Assembly (NCBI GenBank): GCA_963793245.1
Contig: CAWBZG010000002.1
Coordinates: 930,001 to 994,000 of the forward strand
Length of the DNA: 64,000 nucleotides
Reading direction: 5' to 3'
Source of the DNA: CAXBBB01 sp963793245
GTDB taxonomy: Bacteria; Bacteroidota; Rhodothermia; Rhodothermales; BA12
The notes beneath the pieces are model-generated. The model was given only the letters and a program-made list of their open reading frames with translations, did not search any database and was not told the origin of the DNA. The position numbers and the translations under genes were made by a program. Shown here piece by piece: positions 9,132 to 18,142 of this stretch (positions within the stretch are counted from its first letter, which is position 1; each line of letters starts with the position of its first letter).

Positions 9132-9163
9132 GACCTGGCAGGTCATAGGCGACCTGCCAGGTC
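9132..9163. repeat. Perfect 13-bp inverted repeat, GACCTGGCAGGTC
   Basis: GACCTGGCAGGTC at 9132-9144 and its exact complement GACCTGCCAGGTC at 9151-9163, six bases apart, just after moxR. Each arm is also nearly palindromic by itself (GACCTG-G-CAGGTC). The lack of a T run argues against a standard intrinsic terminator. A single arm recurs at 31798-31810. Confidence 0.75.
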
Positions 9164-9247
9164 TCCATCTCCATCGCCTTTGATGCTTTTTTACACGGCG
9201 GGACTGGAAAAGCGTGGCGACGGGTGGTAGTTTAGTCGCCCGACTAC

Positions 9248-9335
9248 GGAGAGATGCCGGAGTGGTCGAACGGTCCGCATTCGAAATGCGGTGTACCGCA
9301 AGGTACCGAGGGTTCGAATCCCTCTCTCTCCTCCA
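9248..9335 (+). tRNA. tRNA-Ser (anticodon CGA)
   Basis: Class II tRNA of 88 bases including an encoded CCA. Acceptor stem GGAGAGA (9248-9254) pairs with TCTCTCC (9325-9331). The anticodon stem CCGCA/TGCGG encloses loop TTCGAAA, giving anticodon CGA at 9282-9284, which reads UCG. A long variable arm (GTACC...GGTAC) and a T-arm GAGGG-TTCGAAT-CCCTC follow. The layout matches bacterial tRNA-Ser closely. The base before CCA (position 73) is T, where bacterial tRNA-Ser normally has G. Confidence 0.96.
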
Positions 9336-9373
9336 AAGCGTCCGGGCTGCACCAGCGGCTCGGGCGCTTTTGC
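9335..9373 (+). terminator. Intrinsic terminator after tRNA-Ser
   Basis: AAAGCGTCCG (9335-9344) pairs with CGGGCGCTTT (9361-9370), with one G-U pair, closing a GC-rich loop, and the 3' side runs into TTTT. It begins on the last base of the tRNA CCA end, so it defines the tRNA 3' boundary of the transcript. Confidence 0.75.
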
Positions 9374-9451
9374 GTTTGGCTGAGGGTGCACGCTCCAACA
9401 TTCGGCTTCAACCGCGCCGCGACTGGACGAATGCAGCCACCGCCCGACTCT

Positions 9452-9536
9452 TGTCATCGCGAGGAGCGCAGCGACGTGGCGATCTCCGGCGTTAGCTGCT
9501 GGCTTCGGGGATCGCCACGCTGCGCTCGCGATGACA
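9452..9536. repeat. Intergenic palindromic repeat, copy 3
   Basis: Starts TGTCATCGCGAGGAGCGCAG and ends GCGCTCGCGATGACA, the most perfect outer arms in the window. Inner arms GTGGCGAT and ATCGCCAC pair. It lies in the 290-base interval between the tRNA-Ser terminator and the end of the helix-hairpin-helix gene; otherwise that interval shows no feature. Confidence 0.85.
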
Positions 9537-9628
9537 AGGGTCAGAGTGTTGCGCGTTGGCCCTCTGCGTCTGGCTCTGGCTCACAGGTGGCGGGGTGCTG
9601 CGTGTTGGGCCTCACGCGCCGCCGCTCC

Positions 9629-11686
9629 TCACAAGTTGACCAGCACCTGCAGTTGCACGTCGCGCGAGCGGTTGCCTTCGATGGCGTCTAGGCCGCTGCT
9701 CAGGTTGGCCACGTCTTGGCGGACGGTCTGCGCATAGCGGGCTTCGACGCGGATACCGGGCAGCGCGTCCCATCGGGCTACCACGTATTGCCGCACGCCA
9801 CGTCCGCCGAATGCGGGGACGCTGAATCGGTAGCGCAAGTCGGATTCGTAGGCGTAGACGCGGGCTTCGAATGCGTCCACGTCAAACACAGCCATCCGTG
9901 CGTCGAGCGAGAGTCGGGTGAGCACGCGCCAGCGCACGTCGGCGGCGGCAAACGTGCCGTAGGCAGTCGGGCGGTCGGGGTCGGGCGTTTGGGCGCGAAC
10001 GAGGTCTCCGCGCAGACGGAGGCGCACGTCGTCGTTGTAGACGTAGGTGCCCTGGACGCGCGCCGACGTGCGGTACTCGGATCCGACGCCTGCGAACTCC
10101 CCACCGGATGGAGTGAAAGCCGACAGCGCGTCGTCGCGTTTTTCGGTGCGGAGCGTCACGTCCAAGCGTGCCCAGCGGCGCGGCGACCAACCGAAATCAG
10201 CGAGCAGGTCGAGGCCGGGCGTTGGTCGCGCACGGAAGCGGGAGGGCGCGGTCAGGCGGTAGGCGTCGGCGTAGAGGTTGAGGCGCAGGGTTGGCGTCAG
10301 CCGCGTCGTCAGGCCCAGGTAGACGCCTTCCTCGCCCGCGAGTCCTGCCGACTGCTCGGCAAACGCGCCGTTCTGGACGGGATCGAACGACGCTTGTGCC
10401 GAGCGGACGTGCAGCAAGACAGTCGATCCACGTCCGACGCGCGCGGCTACTCCGCCGACGCCTCCGCGATTTCCATTGCCGTCGACGCCGATTTCTCCGA
10501 ACAGTCTGGCTTCACCGATGGTCACGTTTCCGAACACGCCGACGCCCTGATAATCGGCCTGGGGATCGGGGTCTCGGCGGAAGCGTCCGTTGGTCGTGGC
10601 GACAGGAAACGCATAGCTCCGCTGCGCTGCGACGACGCCCACGCTGGCTCGCTCGCCCTCGTACTGAATCGCCGCGCCCAGATCGGTCGACTCGACCGCG
10701 CCGCGCCGGTCCAACTCGCTTTCGGTGCGGTGCAAGCCGGATTCGGAGATCGACAAGATCACCGGCACGCCGCCGACCGAGTCCAGGCTCGCGTCGACAT
10801 CGCGGATGGACGCCCAGGCCGAGGCCGAAACGCCGTACGGCAGGTCGACCTGTGCGCCCGCGCCGCGCAGAAACGCCGTCTCCGCCGACCCACCGTAGGG
10901 CCGTATGCCGCTGCCTGCGCGCCCGACGCCGCTCGTCGCCTCGCGCGATTTGCCGATGGCTCCCGCGCGTCCGACGACCAGTCCCTCGCCGAACGCCGTC
11001 GTGAAATCGCCGACGACCAGTTCGCGGACCGGACCGACATCGCGGATGGCGAGGTGCGCGCTCGTGAAGTCTGCCGGTCCTTCGCGTCCGTCGCCGAAGC
11101 CGATGCGCTCTCCTGCGTCGTTTTCGAGCGTCAGATTGGCTTGCAGTTTGTCGCCGATGAGGACGCGCGTCCGCGTCAGCAGTCCGGCGCGAGGTCCCGG
11201 ATAGCGCCCTTCGCGGTAGCCTCGGGATTCTTCGACGCGCGTCGCCATCCGGTGAACGCCGATCACGCGGATGTCGCTGAACGCCTCACGCAGACTCTCC
11301 CGAAACTCGGACGGTTCGCGAAACGTCACGAATGGTCGCATCAGGCTGATCTCGTCCGACGTAATCCCGTCGACGGCCAGCAGTTGTTCGAGCGCTCGCA
11401 GCGGCGTCGCCCGGCTCTCCCTGAAGCGCACGATGGCGGACGCGAGTAGGGGAGAGATGCCCGGCAAGACCGCGATTTCGTCCGCCGACGCGCTGTTCAG
11501 GTCGAGGGGGCGCGCCGCCAGGTCTTCGAGCCGCGCCGCCAGCGCCTCGTCGTCCCCATCGACGGCGGCAGATTCGAGCAGGTCGTCGAGGTCGCCGTAC
11601 GCTTCGGTCGAGTCGCGCTCCTGCGCGTGGACCGCAGTTGCCGACAGGAGCAGCAGGAAGAGTGCGAGGAGCCGTGAGGCGGACAT
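9629..11686 (-). CDS. ComEA-like helix-hairpin-helix protein with outer-membrane barrel
   Basis: A 685-residue exported protein. A signal peptide (residues 1-22, ending VHAQ) is followed by an acidic stretch and two ComEA-type helix-hairpin-helix repeats: LDLNSASADEIAVLPGIS (about 61) with LASAIVRFRE, then LEQLLAVDGITSDEISLMRP (about 97). From about residue 140 to the end, the sequence alternates like an outer-membrane beta barrel, with many aromatic-rich strands (for example RVLIGDKLQANLTLENDAG, ELVVGDFTTAFGEGLVVG) and a terminal strand RDVQLQVLVNL. HhH repeats bind DNA non-specifically in the competence protein ComEA. Fusion to a barrel suggests DNA handling at the outer membrane, but this is inference. 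A single gene, convergent with the tRNA region. Confidence 0.82.
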   Translation of the reverse strand: MSASRLLALFLLLLSATAVHAQERDSTEAYGDLDDLLESAAVDGDDEALAARLEDLAARPLDLNSASADEIAVLPGISPLLASAIVRFRESRATPLRALEQLLAVDGITSDEISLMRPFVTFREPSEFRESLREAFSDIRVIGVHRMATRVEESRGYREGRYPGPRAGLLTRTRVLIGDKLQANLTLENDAGERIGFGDGREGPADFTSAHLAIRDVGPVRELVVGDFTTAFGEGLVVGRAGAIGKSREATSGVGRAGSGIRPYGGSAETAFLRGAGAQVDLPYGVSASAWASIRDVDASLDSVGGVPVILSISESGLHRTESELDRRGAVESTDLGAAIQYEGERASVGVVAAQRSYAFPVATTNGRFRRDPDPQADYQGVGVFGNVTIGEARLFGEIGVDGNGNRGGVGGVAARVGRGSTVLLHVRSAQASFDPVQNGAFAEQSAGLAGEEGVYLGLTTRLTPTLRLNLYADAYRLTAPSRFRARPTPGLDLLADFGWSPRRWARLDVTLRTEKRDDALSAFTPSGGEFAGVGSEYRTSARVQGTYVYNDDVRLRLRGDLVRAQTPDPDRPTAYGTFAAADVRWRVLTRLSLDARMAVFDVDAFEARVYAYESDLRYRFSVPAFGGRGVRQYVVARWDALPGIRVEARYAQTVRQDVANLSSGLDAIEGNRSRDVQLQVLVNL

Positions 11687-11730
11687 CGGCGAGGCGGAAG
11701 AGCGAGCCTCAATCTAAGCCGTCCGGTTCG

Positions 11731-13747
11731 TCAGTCGGTGAGGTAGGCGCACGGCACGTATCCGGCAAAGTGTGGAGGAAGTTTGCTGACGTTCATCCAG
11801 CGCTCCAAACTACTCTGGTCGCTACGAACATGCGGCTCAGTGATAAAGTCCAGTGCAGCAGCGTCGTTGGGCAGGGCAGTCCGAGCGCAGCACCCTGGGA
11901 GAAGTGTATCGTCCATCGTCCGATACGGGGCTTGTGAATGCGACGTTCGGAGAAGACTCGCCCATCGTTTTAGACCACTCGATTGTAAACTCGAGATGGC
12001 GTGAATCGTCGGGAACAGGCGATGCCCAAGCGCCGACCGTTTCGCCGCGCAGGTTGCCGCAGCCGATCAGGGCATAGGCATACTCGCCTTGTTTGACCTC
12101 GCCCACCTCAGACCTGAGCACTCTCGCCTGCGCTGCGGCATAGGCAGCATCGTTCAGTTCGGGGCAATCCGAGTCGACGAGTTCGATGTCGATGGCGTGG
12201 TGACTTTCCGAAAGACCCATGCGAAACGAGACGAGGGGGTTGTATCGGTCTTCCCAGTCCGTGCTGAGTACATCGTTGCGTTCTTCCGAAGTAGCAAACG
12301 TCATGAGCCGACCGATGCCATCCCCTGCGTTAAGCAGTCCTGTTAGATCGAGCGATGTCGGTCTGGCATAGCCGGGCGCTGAAACGATGACCGTTCCGGG
12401 TTGCGAGAGGTCGGCCAGGGCAAGGAAGAAGCGGCCTTGGGCGTCCGATGTGGCACGGGCGTCCGACGTGCCGACGCGTACACTGGCTCCGGCGACCGGA
12501 TCGCCCGAGTCGGCGTCGAGCACTTGTCCGACTAACCCGCGAGGCGATTGCGTCGACCCTACGATGCGGAGCGCGCGTCCCGTTGCCTGTGGGATGCCCG
12601 GTTGAGGCGTCGCATCCCGCTCGAAATCGGCTGATTCTGGATCGCCAATCTTCGCTTCGACTACGAGGTTTTCCTGACCCGAAACGAGCGAAGGGTTGGT
12701 GTCCTGTGCGCGGACAGACAGCCCGACGGTCAAGGTGAGAAGGACGAGCAGCGCGACGGGCAGGCTGCGAGGCGATGAGACGAGGCGAAGAGTCATAGCG
12801 TGAACGCGAGGCGTGAGATGGTTGAGGGGAGCGGCGAGGGCGACGGGGACAGGGGCGATGGCGTAGCGCATCAGCAAACGGGCATACGATGCGCGTTCGG
12901 CTGGCTGGGTGGAGAGCACGCAAGCGTCGGCGGCCTGCTCGCGCCGCAAGGCTGCGTGGCTGACGAGGAGCCGAGCCGCCGGATGCCAGGGAATCAGCGC
13001 GCAGGTCAACCGGGCAGCGGCATCCCACGCAGGGTCATACGAGCGGGCGTGTGCGGACTCGTGAGCGAGTGCCATGCGCAGCGCGTCGGGATCGTCGGCG
13101 AGTGACAGCGGAAGCACGATGCGAGGCTGGAAAATGCCCCACGTGAACGGCGTCACCTCGTCTTGTACGAACGTGATCGGAGTGTCGACGCCGAGCCGAG
13201 TCGTCATGCGCTGCGCATCGCGCGTTTCTGACGACGGACAGACGCGCAGCCGTGCGATCCACCGCCGAACGCCGATCTGCCGGACGAGTGCGTGCAACAG
13301 CCCGAGTATGGATGCGCCGATCAGCACGACTGTCAAACCGCCCAGCGCGACCAATAGGTGCGGCGGCGACGGCAGATCAGGCGCGGGCGAGGCTGCAGGT
13401 GTAGCCGAAACGAGCGTAGGCAGTTCGGAAAGCGAGCGGTCCGCAACGAGTGGCTCAAAAGGGGGAGATGGCGCCCATGCGGGAGAGTCCCCCTTGATGC
13501 CGACCGGAGCCATGGTCTGAATCGGGATCTCGACCGGCGAGAGCGCGCTCAGAACGACGCCCATCGGCAGCGCCACGAGTAGAACGATCAGCAGCCGGTG
13601 CCTCAGGTCTGGGCGCCGCAGCGTCAGTCGGTCGTCGAGCAGCAGAGCACCCCCGGCGATGATGGTCCACGCCAGTAGCGGCATCCAGACCGGCCAGAGC
13701 GTTGCACTGCCTAGACCGGCAAGTACAAGAAGTAGGTCATGCAGCAT
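11731..13747 (-). CDS. BlaR1-like M56 peptidase sensor, paralogue A (frameshifted)
   Basis: Second of two tandem M56 peptidases, about 671 residues when repaired. Four N-terminal membrane helices surround a cytoplasmic loop with the zinc motif HESAH (in LAHESAHARSYDPAWDAAARL). Then comes a helix near 335 (LPVALLVLLTLTVGLSVRAQ), a carboxypeptidase-regulatory-like fold (LVGQVLDADSGDPVAGASVRVG), and an unrecognised module with SDCPELND, IGCGNLRGE and LRSDCPA. The frame breaks at the GGG run near 11870; the tail NDAAALDFITEPHVR then continues in another frame to 11731, aligning with the paralogue's NDAAMRFVTDEMN. No penicillin-binding domain is seen, unlike BlaR1. 39 bases after paralogue B; expected to be co-transcribed with blaI. 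Confidence 0.82.
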
Positions 13748-13786
13748 CAGCTTCGGAAATAAAGAGGAGATTGGCTAGCGCTTCGA

Positions 13787-16388
13787 TTAGTCCAATTCGA
13801 GCCGGTCGCAGGGGACGGAGCCGATAGCGATAAGCGGAGGCCGTTCGCGGTTTTCCATCCAACTCTCCATCGTGCTCGGCATGAGGTTCATCTCGTCCGT
13901 GACGAAGCGCATGGCCGCGTCGTTGCGCGCGGGGCAGTCCGAGCGGAGGACGGTGGGTGAAACGTAGCGTCGGCCTTGGGAAATCTCGCTCCTGAACAGC
14001 ACGTGCGGCCACTCGGCGCTCTGCTGCTCGGAGTTCTGCACCTCATACTCCACCCACGACGGAATGTCGACCATCGGTCTGGCCCGAGCGCCAATCGGCT
14101 CGCCGCGTAGATTGCCGCATCCCATCATCAGGTAGGCGTAGTTGTCGCGTTCCACCTCGCCGGGGCGCAGCGGCAGACGCATCGCTTGCGCGGTCGCCAG
14201 TGCTACGTCGTCCAGTTCGGGGCAGTCCGAGTCGACGCGCTCGATGTTGATGGGGTAGTGGTTTTGGGAGAACTCCATGCGCAGCGAAACCATCGGGTTG
14301 AACCGAACGCGCCATTCTTCGGCCATCGCATCCTGGCGAGCCTGGGGAGTCTGCATCGGAATCAAGCGGCCCATCTCCCTGTTCGCGTAGATCAAGCCGT
14401 TGATGTCGAGAATGATGTAACCGTCGTAGTCGGGGGCGGAAACGATGATCGTTCCGTCGGGCGGCAAGTCGGTCAGCGCGAGGAAGAATCGGCCTTCTCG
14501 GTCCGAGAGCGACTCTACCTGCGTCGAACCGACCCGCACGCTCGCACCGACGACTGGCTCGCCGCTGCCGTAGTCCAGCACCTGACCGACGAACCCGCGC
14601 TCGGTTTGCGTCGTGCCGACAATGCGCAGCGTGCGAAGCGTTCCCCGTATAGGCCAACGCTCCGCCGATCTCAAGGGAGCCGACAGATCGTGCGGCAGCG
14701 ATACGAAGCGAGACGGATACTCCCGCGCCGATATGCGCACGTCACCGATCGTTTCGCTCGCATCCACGACGAGTGTGAACCGCCCATCGCCTCCTGTAAC
14801 GGTTGAACCGAAGCCTTCGGACCGCACGATAGTCGCGCTGGGTACTTCTCGTCCGCTCAGGTCGAGGACCGTTCCCGACAGCCCGATGTCGGTTCGCTCG
14901 AGGTCGGCGAGTCGCAGGCTGCCGTCGTCCATCCGCACGTCGGACGAGTCGAGGCGGAAGCGGACGGTTTCGAGAATGCGCACGTTGACCGATTCTCCGT
15001 CACGCGTGGCGGGGCGGTAGAGGTAGCGCGACACCTCGTCGAGAGCCGCTTCGTCCAGTTCTGCGTTGAGTCCGCGCCGGATCTCGGCGTCGCGCACCGT
15101 ACCCCTTTTCGTGACGACGAACCGGAGGAGTACGTCGCCTTCGACGCCCATCTCGCGCACTCGCTGGCTGAGTGGCGGGACGAGCAGAGGACATGAACCA
15201 CTGCCCGTCCGCGCCGATGCGGATGGCCTGGTTGTCCCACTCGTCGAATACCGCGTCGGACGCGCTGGGAGGAGCAGCGGGGGGCAGTTTGAATCTCGCT
15301 GCTTCCATCAGGAGACTGTCTTTTTGCGCAACGGACAGCGAAGATGCTTCCTGCGCCCGAACGGACAGTCCAAGCGTCAGCATGAGCAGAACGAGCAGCG
15401 CGATGGGCAGGCTGCGAGGCGACGAGGTGAGGCGGAGCGACATGGCGTGAACGCGGGGCGTGAGGTGGTTGCGAGGGGCGGCGAGTGCGACGGAAGCCGG
15501 GGCGACGGCGTAGCGCATCAGCAGGCGAGCGTAGCCCGAGCGCTCGGCAGGTCGGGCCGAGAGCACCCAGGCGTCGGCGGCTTGCTCTCGGCGCAGGGCG
15601 GCGCGGCTGACGAGCATTCTAGCCGCCGGATGCCACGGAACGAGTGCGCACGACAGCCGAGCAGCAGCGTCCCACGCTGGGTCGTACGAGCGTGCGTGGG
15701 CGGTTTCGTGGGCGAGTGCCAGGCGGAGCGCAGTGGGATCATCGGCGAGCGAGATCGGAAGCACGATGCGTGGTCGAGCAGCGCCCCACGTGAACGGCGT
15801 CACCTCGTCCTGAACGAAGGTGAGAGGCGCCTCGACACCGAGCCGATGCGCAGTCCGCAGCGCATCGCGTGTCCGAGACGGCGCACACGTGTGGAGCCGA
15901 CCGATCCACCGCCGAACGCGAAACTGCTGGACCGACCACCGCGCAACCCCGATCATCGACGCGCCGATCAGCAGCACCGTCAGTCCTCCCAGCACGGCCA
16001 TCAAGAGCGGCGGCGAAGGCAGCAGAGGCGCGGATGCGGCGGCTGAAACCGGTGATCGCGCGGGCGCTGCGGCGGGCGGAGAAGCGGCGATGGGCGCCGA
16101 GTCGAACGGCGCAGCGGACGCCGGAGACGTGCTCGATACAGCGACCGAAGCGGGCGCCGGAATCGTGACCTCGACTGGAGAAAAGAGGCGCAGTCCGATG
16201 CCTAGCGGCAATGCGAGAAGCAGCACGACCAGCAGACGATGTCGCACGTCGGGAAGGCGCAGCCTGGTGCGGTCGTCGATCAGCAGTGCGCCTCCAGCGA
16301 TGGTGCTCCACGCCAGCAGCGGGAGCCAGACGGCCCAGAGCGCTGCATCGCCCAGGTCAGCGAGAGAGAAGAGCAGGTCACGCAGCAT
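13787..16388 (-). CDS. BlaR1-like M56 peptidase sensor with TonB-like domain, paralogue B (frameshifted)
   Basis: About 866 residues when repaired. The N-terminal M56 peptidase has four membrane helices and LAHETAHARSYDPAWDAAARL (HExxH zinc motif). A membrane helix ending LSVRAQ is followed by a periplasmic TonB C-terminal-like domain (MGVEGDVLLRFVVTKRGTV, then LNAELDEAALDEVSRYLYRP), two carboxypeptidase-regulatory-like folds, and the same Cys-containing module as paralogue A (DSDCPELDD, MGCGNLRGE, LRSDCPARND). The frame breaks at the GGG (CCC on the coding strand) at 15177-15179; removing one base restores a continuous reading across the TonB-like domain. Its start overlaps the end of blaI by 11 bases, indicating translational coupling. 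The M56 domain would be expected to cleave BlaI on an envelope signal. Confidence 0.84.
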
Positions 16389-16788
16389 CGTCGTCGGGGT
16401 TGGAGTCGAGCGTGTCGATGAAGGCGCGCAGGTGGGCGATCTCGTCGTCCGACAGCGATTCGTGCTGTGCCAGCGCCTGCACCAACTCGACCGGCGAGCC
16501 GCCGAACACTTTGTCGACGAGTGTTCGGGCGACCGAGCCGCGCACGTTCGTCGCGCTTCGTGCTGGGCGATAGCGAATGCGCGTACCGTCGCGCTCGGCT
16601 GTGAGATAGCCCTTGTCGGCGAGGTTCTTCATCACCGTCATCACCGTCGTGTAGGCAACCGGGCGAGTTTCCTGAATGAGTGCGTGAACGTCGGTGACGA
16701 CCGTATCGCCCAGGCTCCAGACGTGCTGCAAGACTTCGAGTTCGGTCTCGCCCAGTCCGACGAGGGATGCTTTTTGTCGTTTCGCCAT
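16378..16788 (-). CDS. BlaI/MecI/CopY family transcriptional repressor
   Basis: A 136-residue winged-helix repressor. The N-terminal DNA-binding part contains LGETELEVLQHVWSLG and VAYTTVMTVMKNLADKGYL (recognition helix and wing, about 45-64), followed by RDGTRIRYRP; the C-terminal dimerisation helices include LVDKVFGGSPVELVQALAQ. These are family hallmarks. It lies immediately upstream of, and overlapping, the M56 genes, the standard BlaI-BlaR1 arrangement, in which the M56 peptidase inactivates the repressor. The start ATG 16788 has an AGGAG six bases upstream, unusual in a region where most starts have none. A palindrome 22 bases upstream is a plausible own operator. No beta-lactamase gene is nearby. 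Confidence 0.92.
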   Translation of the reverse strand: MAKRQKASLVGLGETELEVLQHVWSLGDTVVTDVHALIQETRPVAYTTVMTVMKNLADKGYLTAERDGTRIRYRPARSATNVRGSVARTLVDKVFGGSPVELVQALAQHESLSDDEIAHLRAFIDTLDSNPDDDAA

Positions 16789-16809
16789 TTCGATCTCCTA
16801 TTGTGTTCG

Positions 16810-16825
16810 TACTAATAATATAGTA
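16810..16825 (-). promoter_or_regulatory. Candidate BlaI operator, TACTA-N6-TAGTA
   Basis: TACTAATAATATAGTA is a dyad with perfect 5-base arms, AT-rich in an otherwise GC-rich sequence, 22 bases upstream of the blaI start. BlaI/MecI repressors bind dyads of similar length with TACA/TGTA-like arms, so autorepression of the blaI-M56-M56 operon is plausible. Assignment rests on position and symmetry only. Confidence 0.5.
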
Positions 16826-16935
16826 GGAGTGGGGAATGCGCAACTCCTGATCGAAAATCGTAGGGGCAAGGGGCGTGTCGTCCGCCGGTCTGTTCCGGTC
16901 TATCGGTCACAAACCGTGGGTGCCCTTTTTTACTC

Positions 16936-17019
16936 GTCGTTGCGAGCGCAGCGAAGCAATCCCGTCCCACAGAGCGCTGGATCGCGAGGTTGCCACGTCG
17001 CTTTGCTCCTCGCAACGAC
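16936..17019. repeat. Intergenic palindromic repeat, diverged copy 4
   Basis: Outer arms GTCGTTGCGAG (16936-16946) and CTCGCAACGAC (17009-17019) are perfect complements; the interior (GCGAAGCAATCCCGT...GAGGTTGCCACGTCGC) is related to, but diverged from, the other four copies. It lies in the 407-base gap between blaI and the PorV-like gene. The remaining bases, 16826-16935 and 17020-17195, show no gene or clear signal. Confidence 0.75.
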
Positions 17020-17195
17020 TACCTGTATATGCGCACGCAACTTGGTTTCGAAGGTCGTCAAGAACCAATTGCGCTTGGCCCTGATCTGAGACAATAGAGA
17101 TGCACTCAGACTCCCGGATCACGTTCGCTGCGCGGTCCCTCCGGGGTTGGGAAGATGCTGAGTTGAGGCTCAGGTGAGCAGCGGATGTCAGCCGC

Positions 17196-18029
17196 TCACC
17201 ACGACCACCCGACTTCGAGCGACGGCGACCAGCCCAGCAGCAGGTGACGCGTCGCGGCGAGGTCGGCGCGGAGGTTGCCGACGCGCAGTCCGGCGCCCAG
17301 GCCGACTTGCTGCGGGTCCGTGCCGATTCCGGCGCGCGCTACGAGGACATCGACGATCTGGACTTCGGCGCCAACGTGTCCCGTCGGACCAAACGTGGGG
17401 TCGTGGATCAGGTCGGCGGCCAGTCGGATGCGATCCGAAACGAGATAGGCGATTCCGGCGCGCAGGTCGGCGGGTAGCGGCTCGCGCCCGCCAACGTCGC
17501 CCGAGACGACGTTGCGCGCTTCGAGTACGACCGACAGCGCGTAGGTGACTTCGGCCCAGACGCTGGGACTCAGTCCCCAGCCGACGCCGTTGCCATAGTC
17601 GCCGCCCGTCGAGATCGACACCAGATCGGCGCGGAGCGCGACCGATAGCGCGCGCGGGCGAGAGGGGAAGAGGCGACGCGCGGCGACGAGTCCGAACTGT
17701 GAACTGCGGAACGCCTCGTTGCCAAAGCTCGCCGCCTGCACGCCCAGCGTGTTGTACCCGCGTCGCACGACGCCCTGTGCCGATCCCTCGCGTAGTTCGG
17801 ACAGGCCGAAGCGCTGCTCGGCTCCCAGCGTCACGCCCGGTTGGGTCCACTGCATCATTGCCCCGACGCGTGTCCAGCCGTCGCCCTGCAAGGCGAGTCC
17901 GGCGCCTCCCAATCCTGCGGCACGCGCGCCCTGACCCGCCGGTACTTGGACGCCGACCTGTTGCAGTTCGGGTTGCGCCTGCATCGGTAGTGCGCAGAAG
18001 AGAGCGAGCAGGGCAAGCAGCGTGCGCAC
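17196..18029 (-). CDS. PorV/PorQ-like outer-membrane barrel protein
   Basis: A 277-residue exported protein with a signal peptide (1-18, ending PMQAQ). It then has the pattern of the PorV/PorQ (UPF0164-like) barrel family: VQVPAGQGARAAGLGGAGLALQGDG, a glycine-rich segment near residue 30 that resembles the conserved start of PorV homologues, followed by alternating strands and a C-terminal aromatic residue (SLEVGWSW). PorV shuttles cargo in type IX secretion, and PorQ is a related component. It is divergent from a PorD-family gene, which supports a T9SS link. This barrel is shorter than PorV (about 390), so a general outer-membrane function is also possible. Confidence 0.65.
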   Translation of the reverse strand: MRTLLALLALFCALPMQAQPELQQVGVQVPAGQGARAAGLGGAGLALQGDGWTRVGAMMQWTQPGVTLGAEQRFGLSELREGSAQGVVRRGYNTLGVQAASFGNEAFRSSQFGLVAARRLFPSRPRALSVALRADLVSISTGGDYGNGVGWGLSPSVWAEVTYALSVVLEARNVVSGDVGGREPLPADLRAGIAYLVSDRIRLAADLIHDPTFGPTGHVGAEVQIVDVLVARAGIGTDPQQVGLGAGLRVGNLRADLAATRHLLLGWSPSLEVGWSW

Positions 18030-18142
18030 GGATCAGGCGGATTGGTTCGTTGCATAGGATAGAGCCACGCACCCGCTTTGTCCACGCGCCCGGCTCGTCG
18101 TTTCGGCGACGTAGCTTTCGCCCTCCTCTTTCGTTCGCGTCC

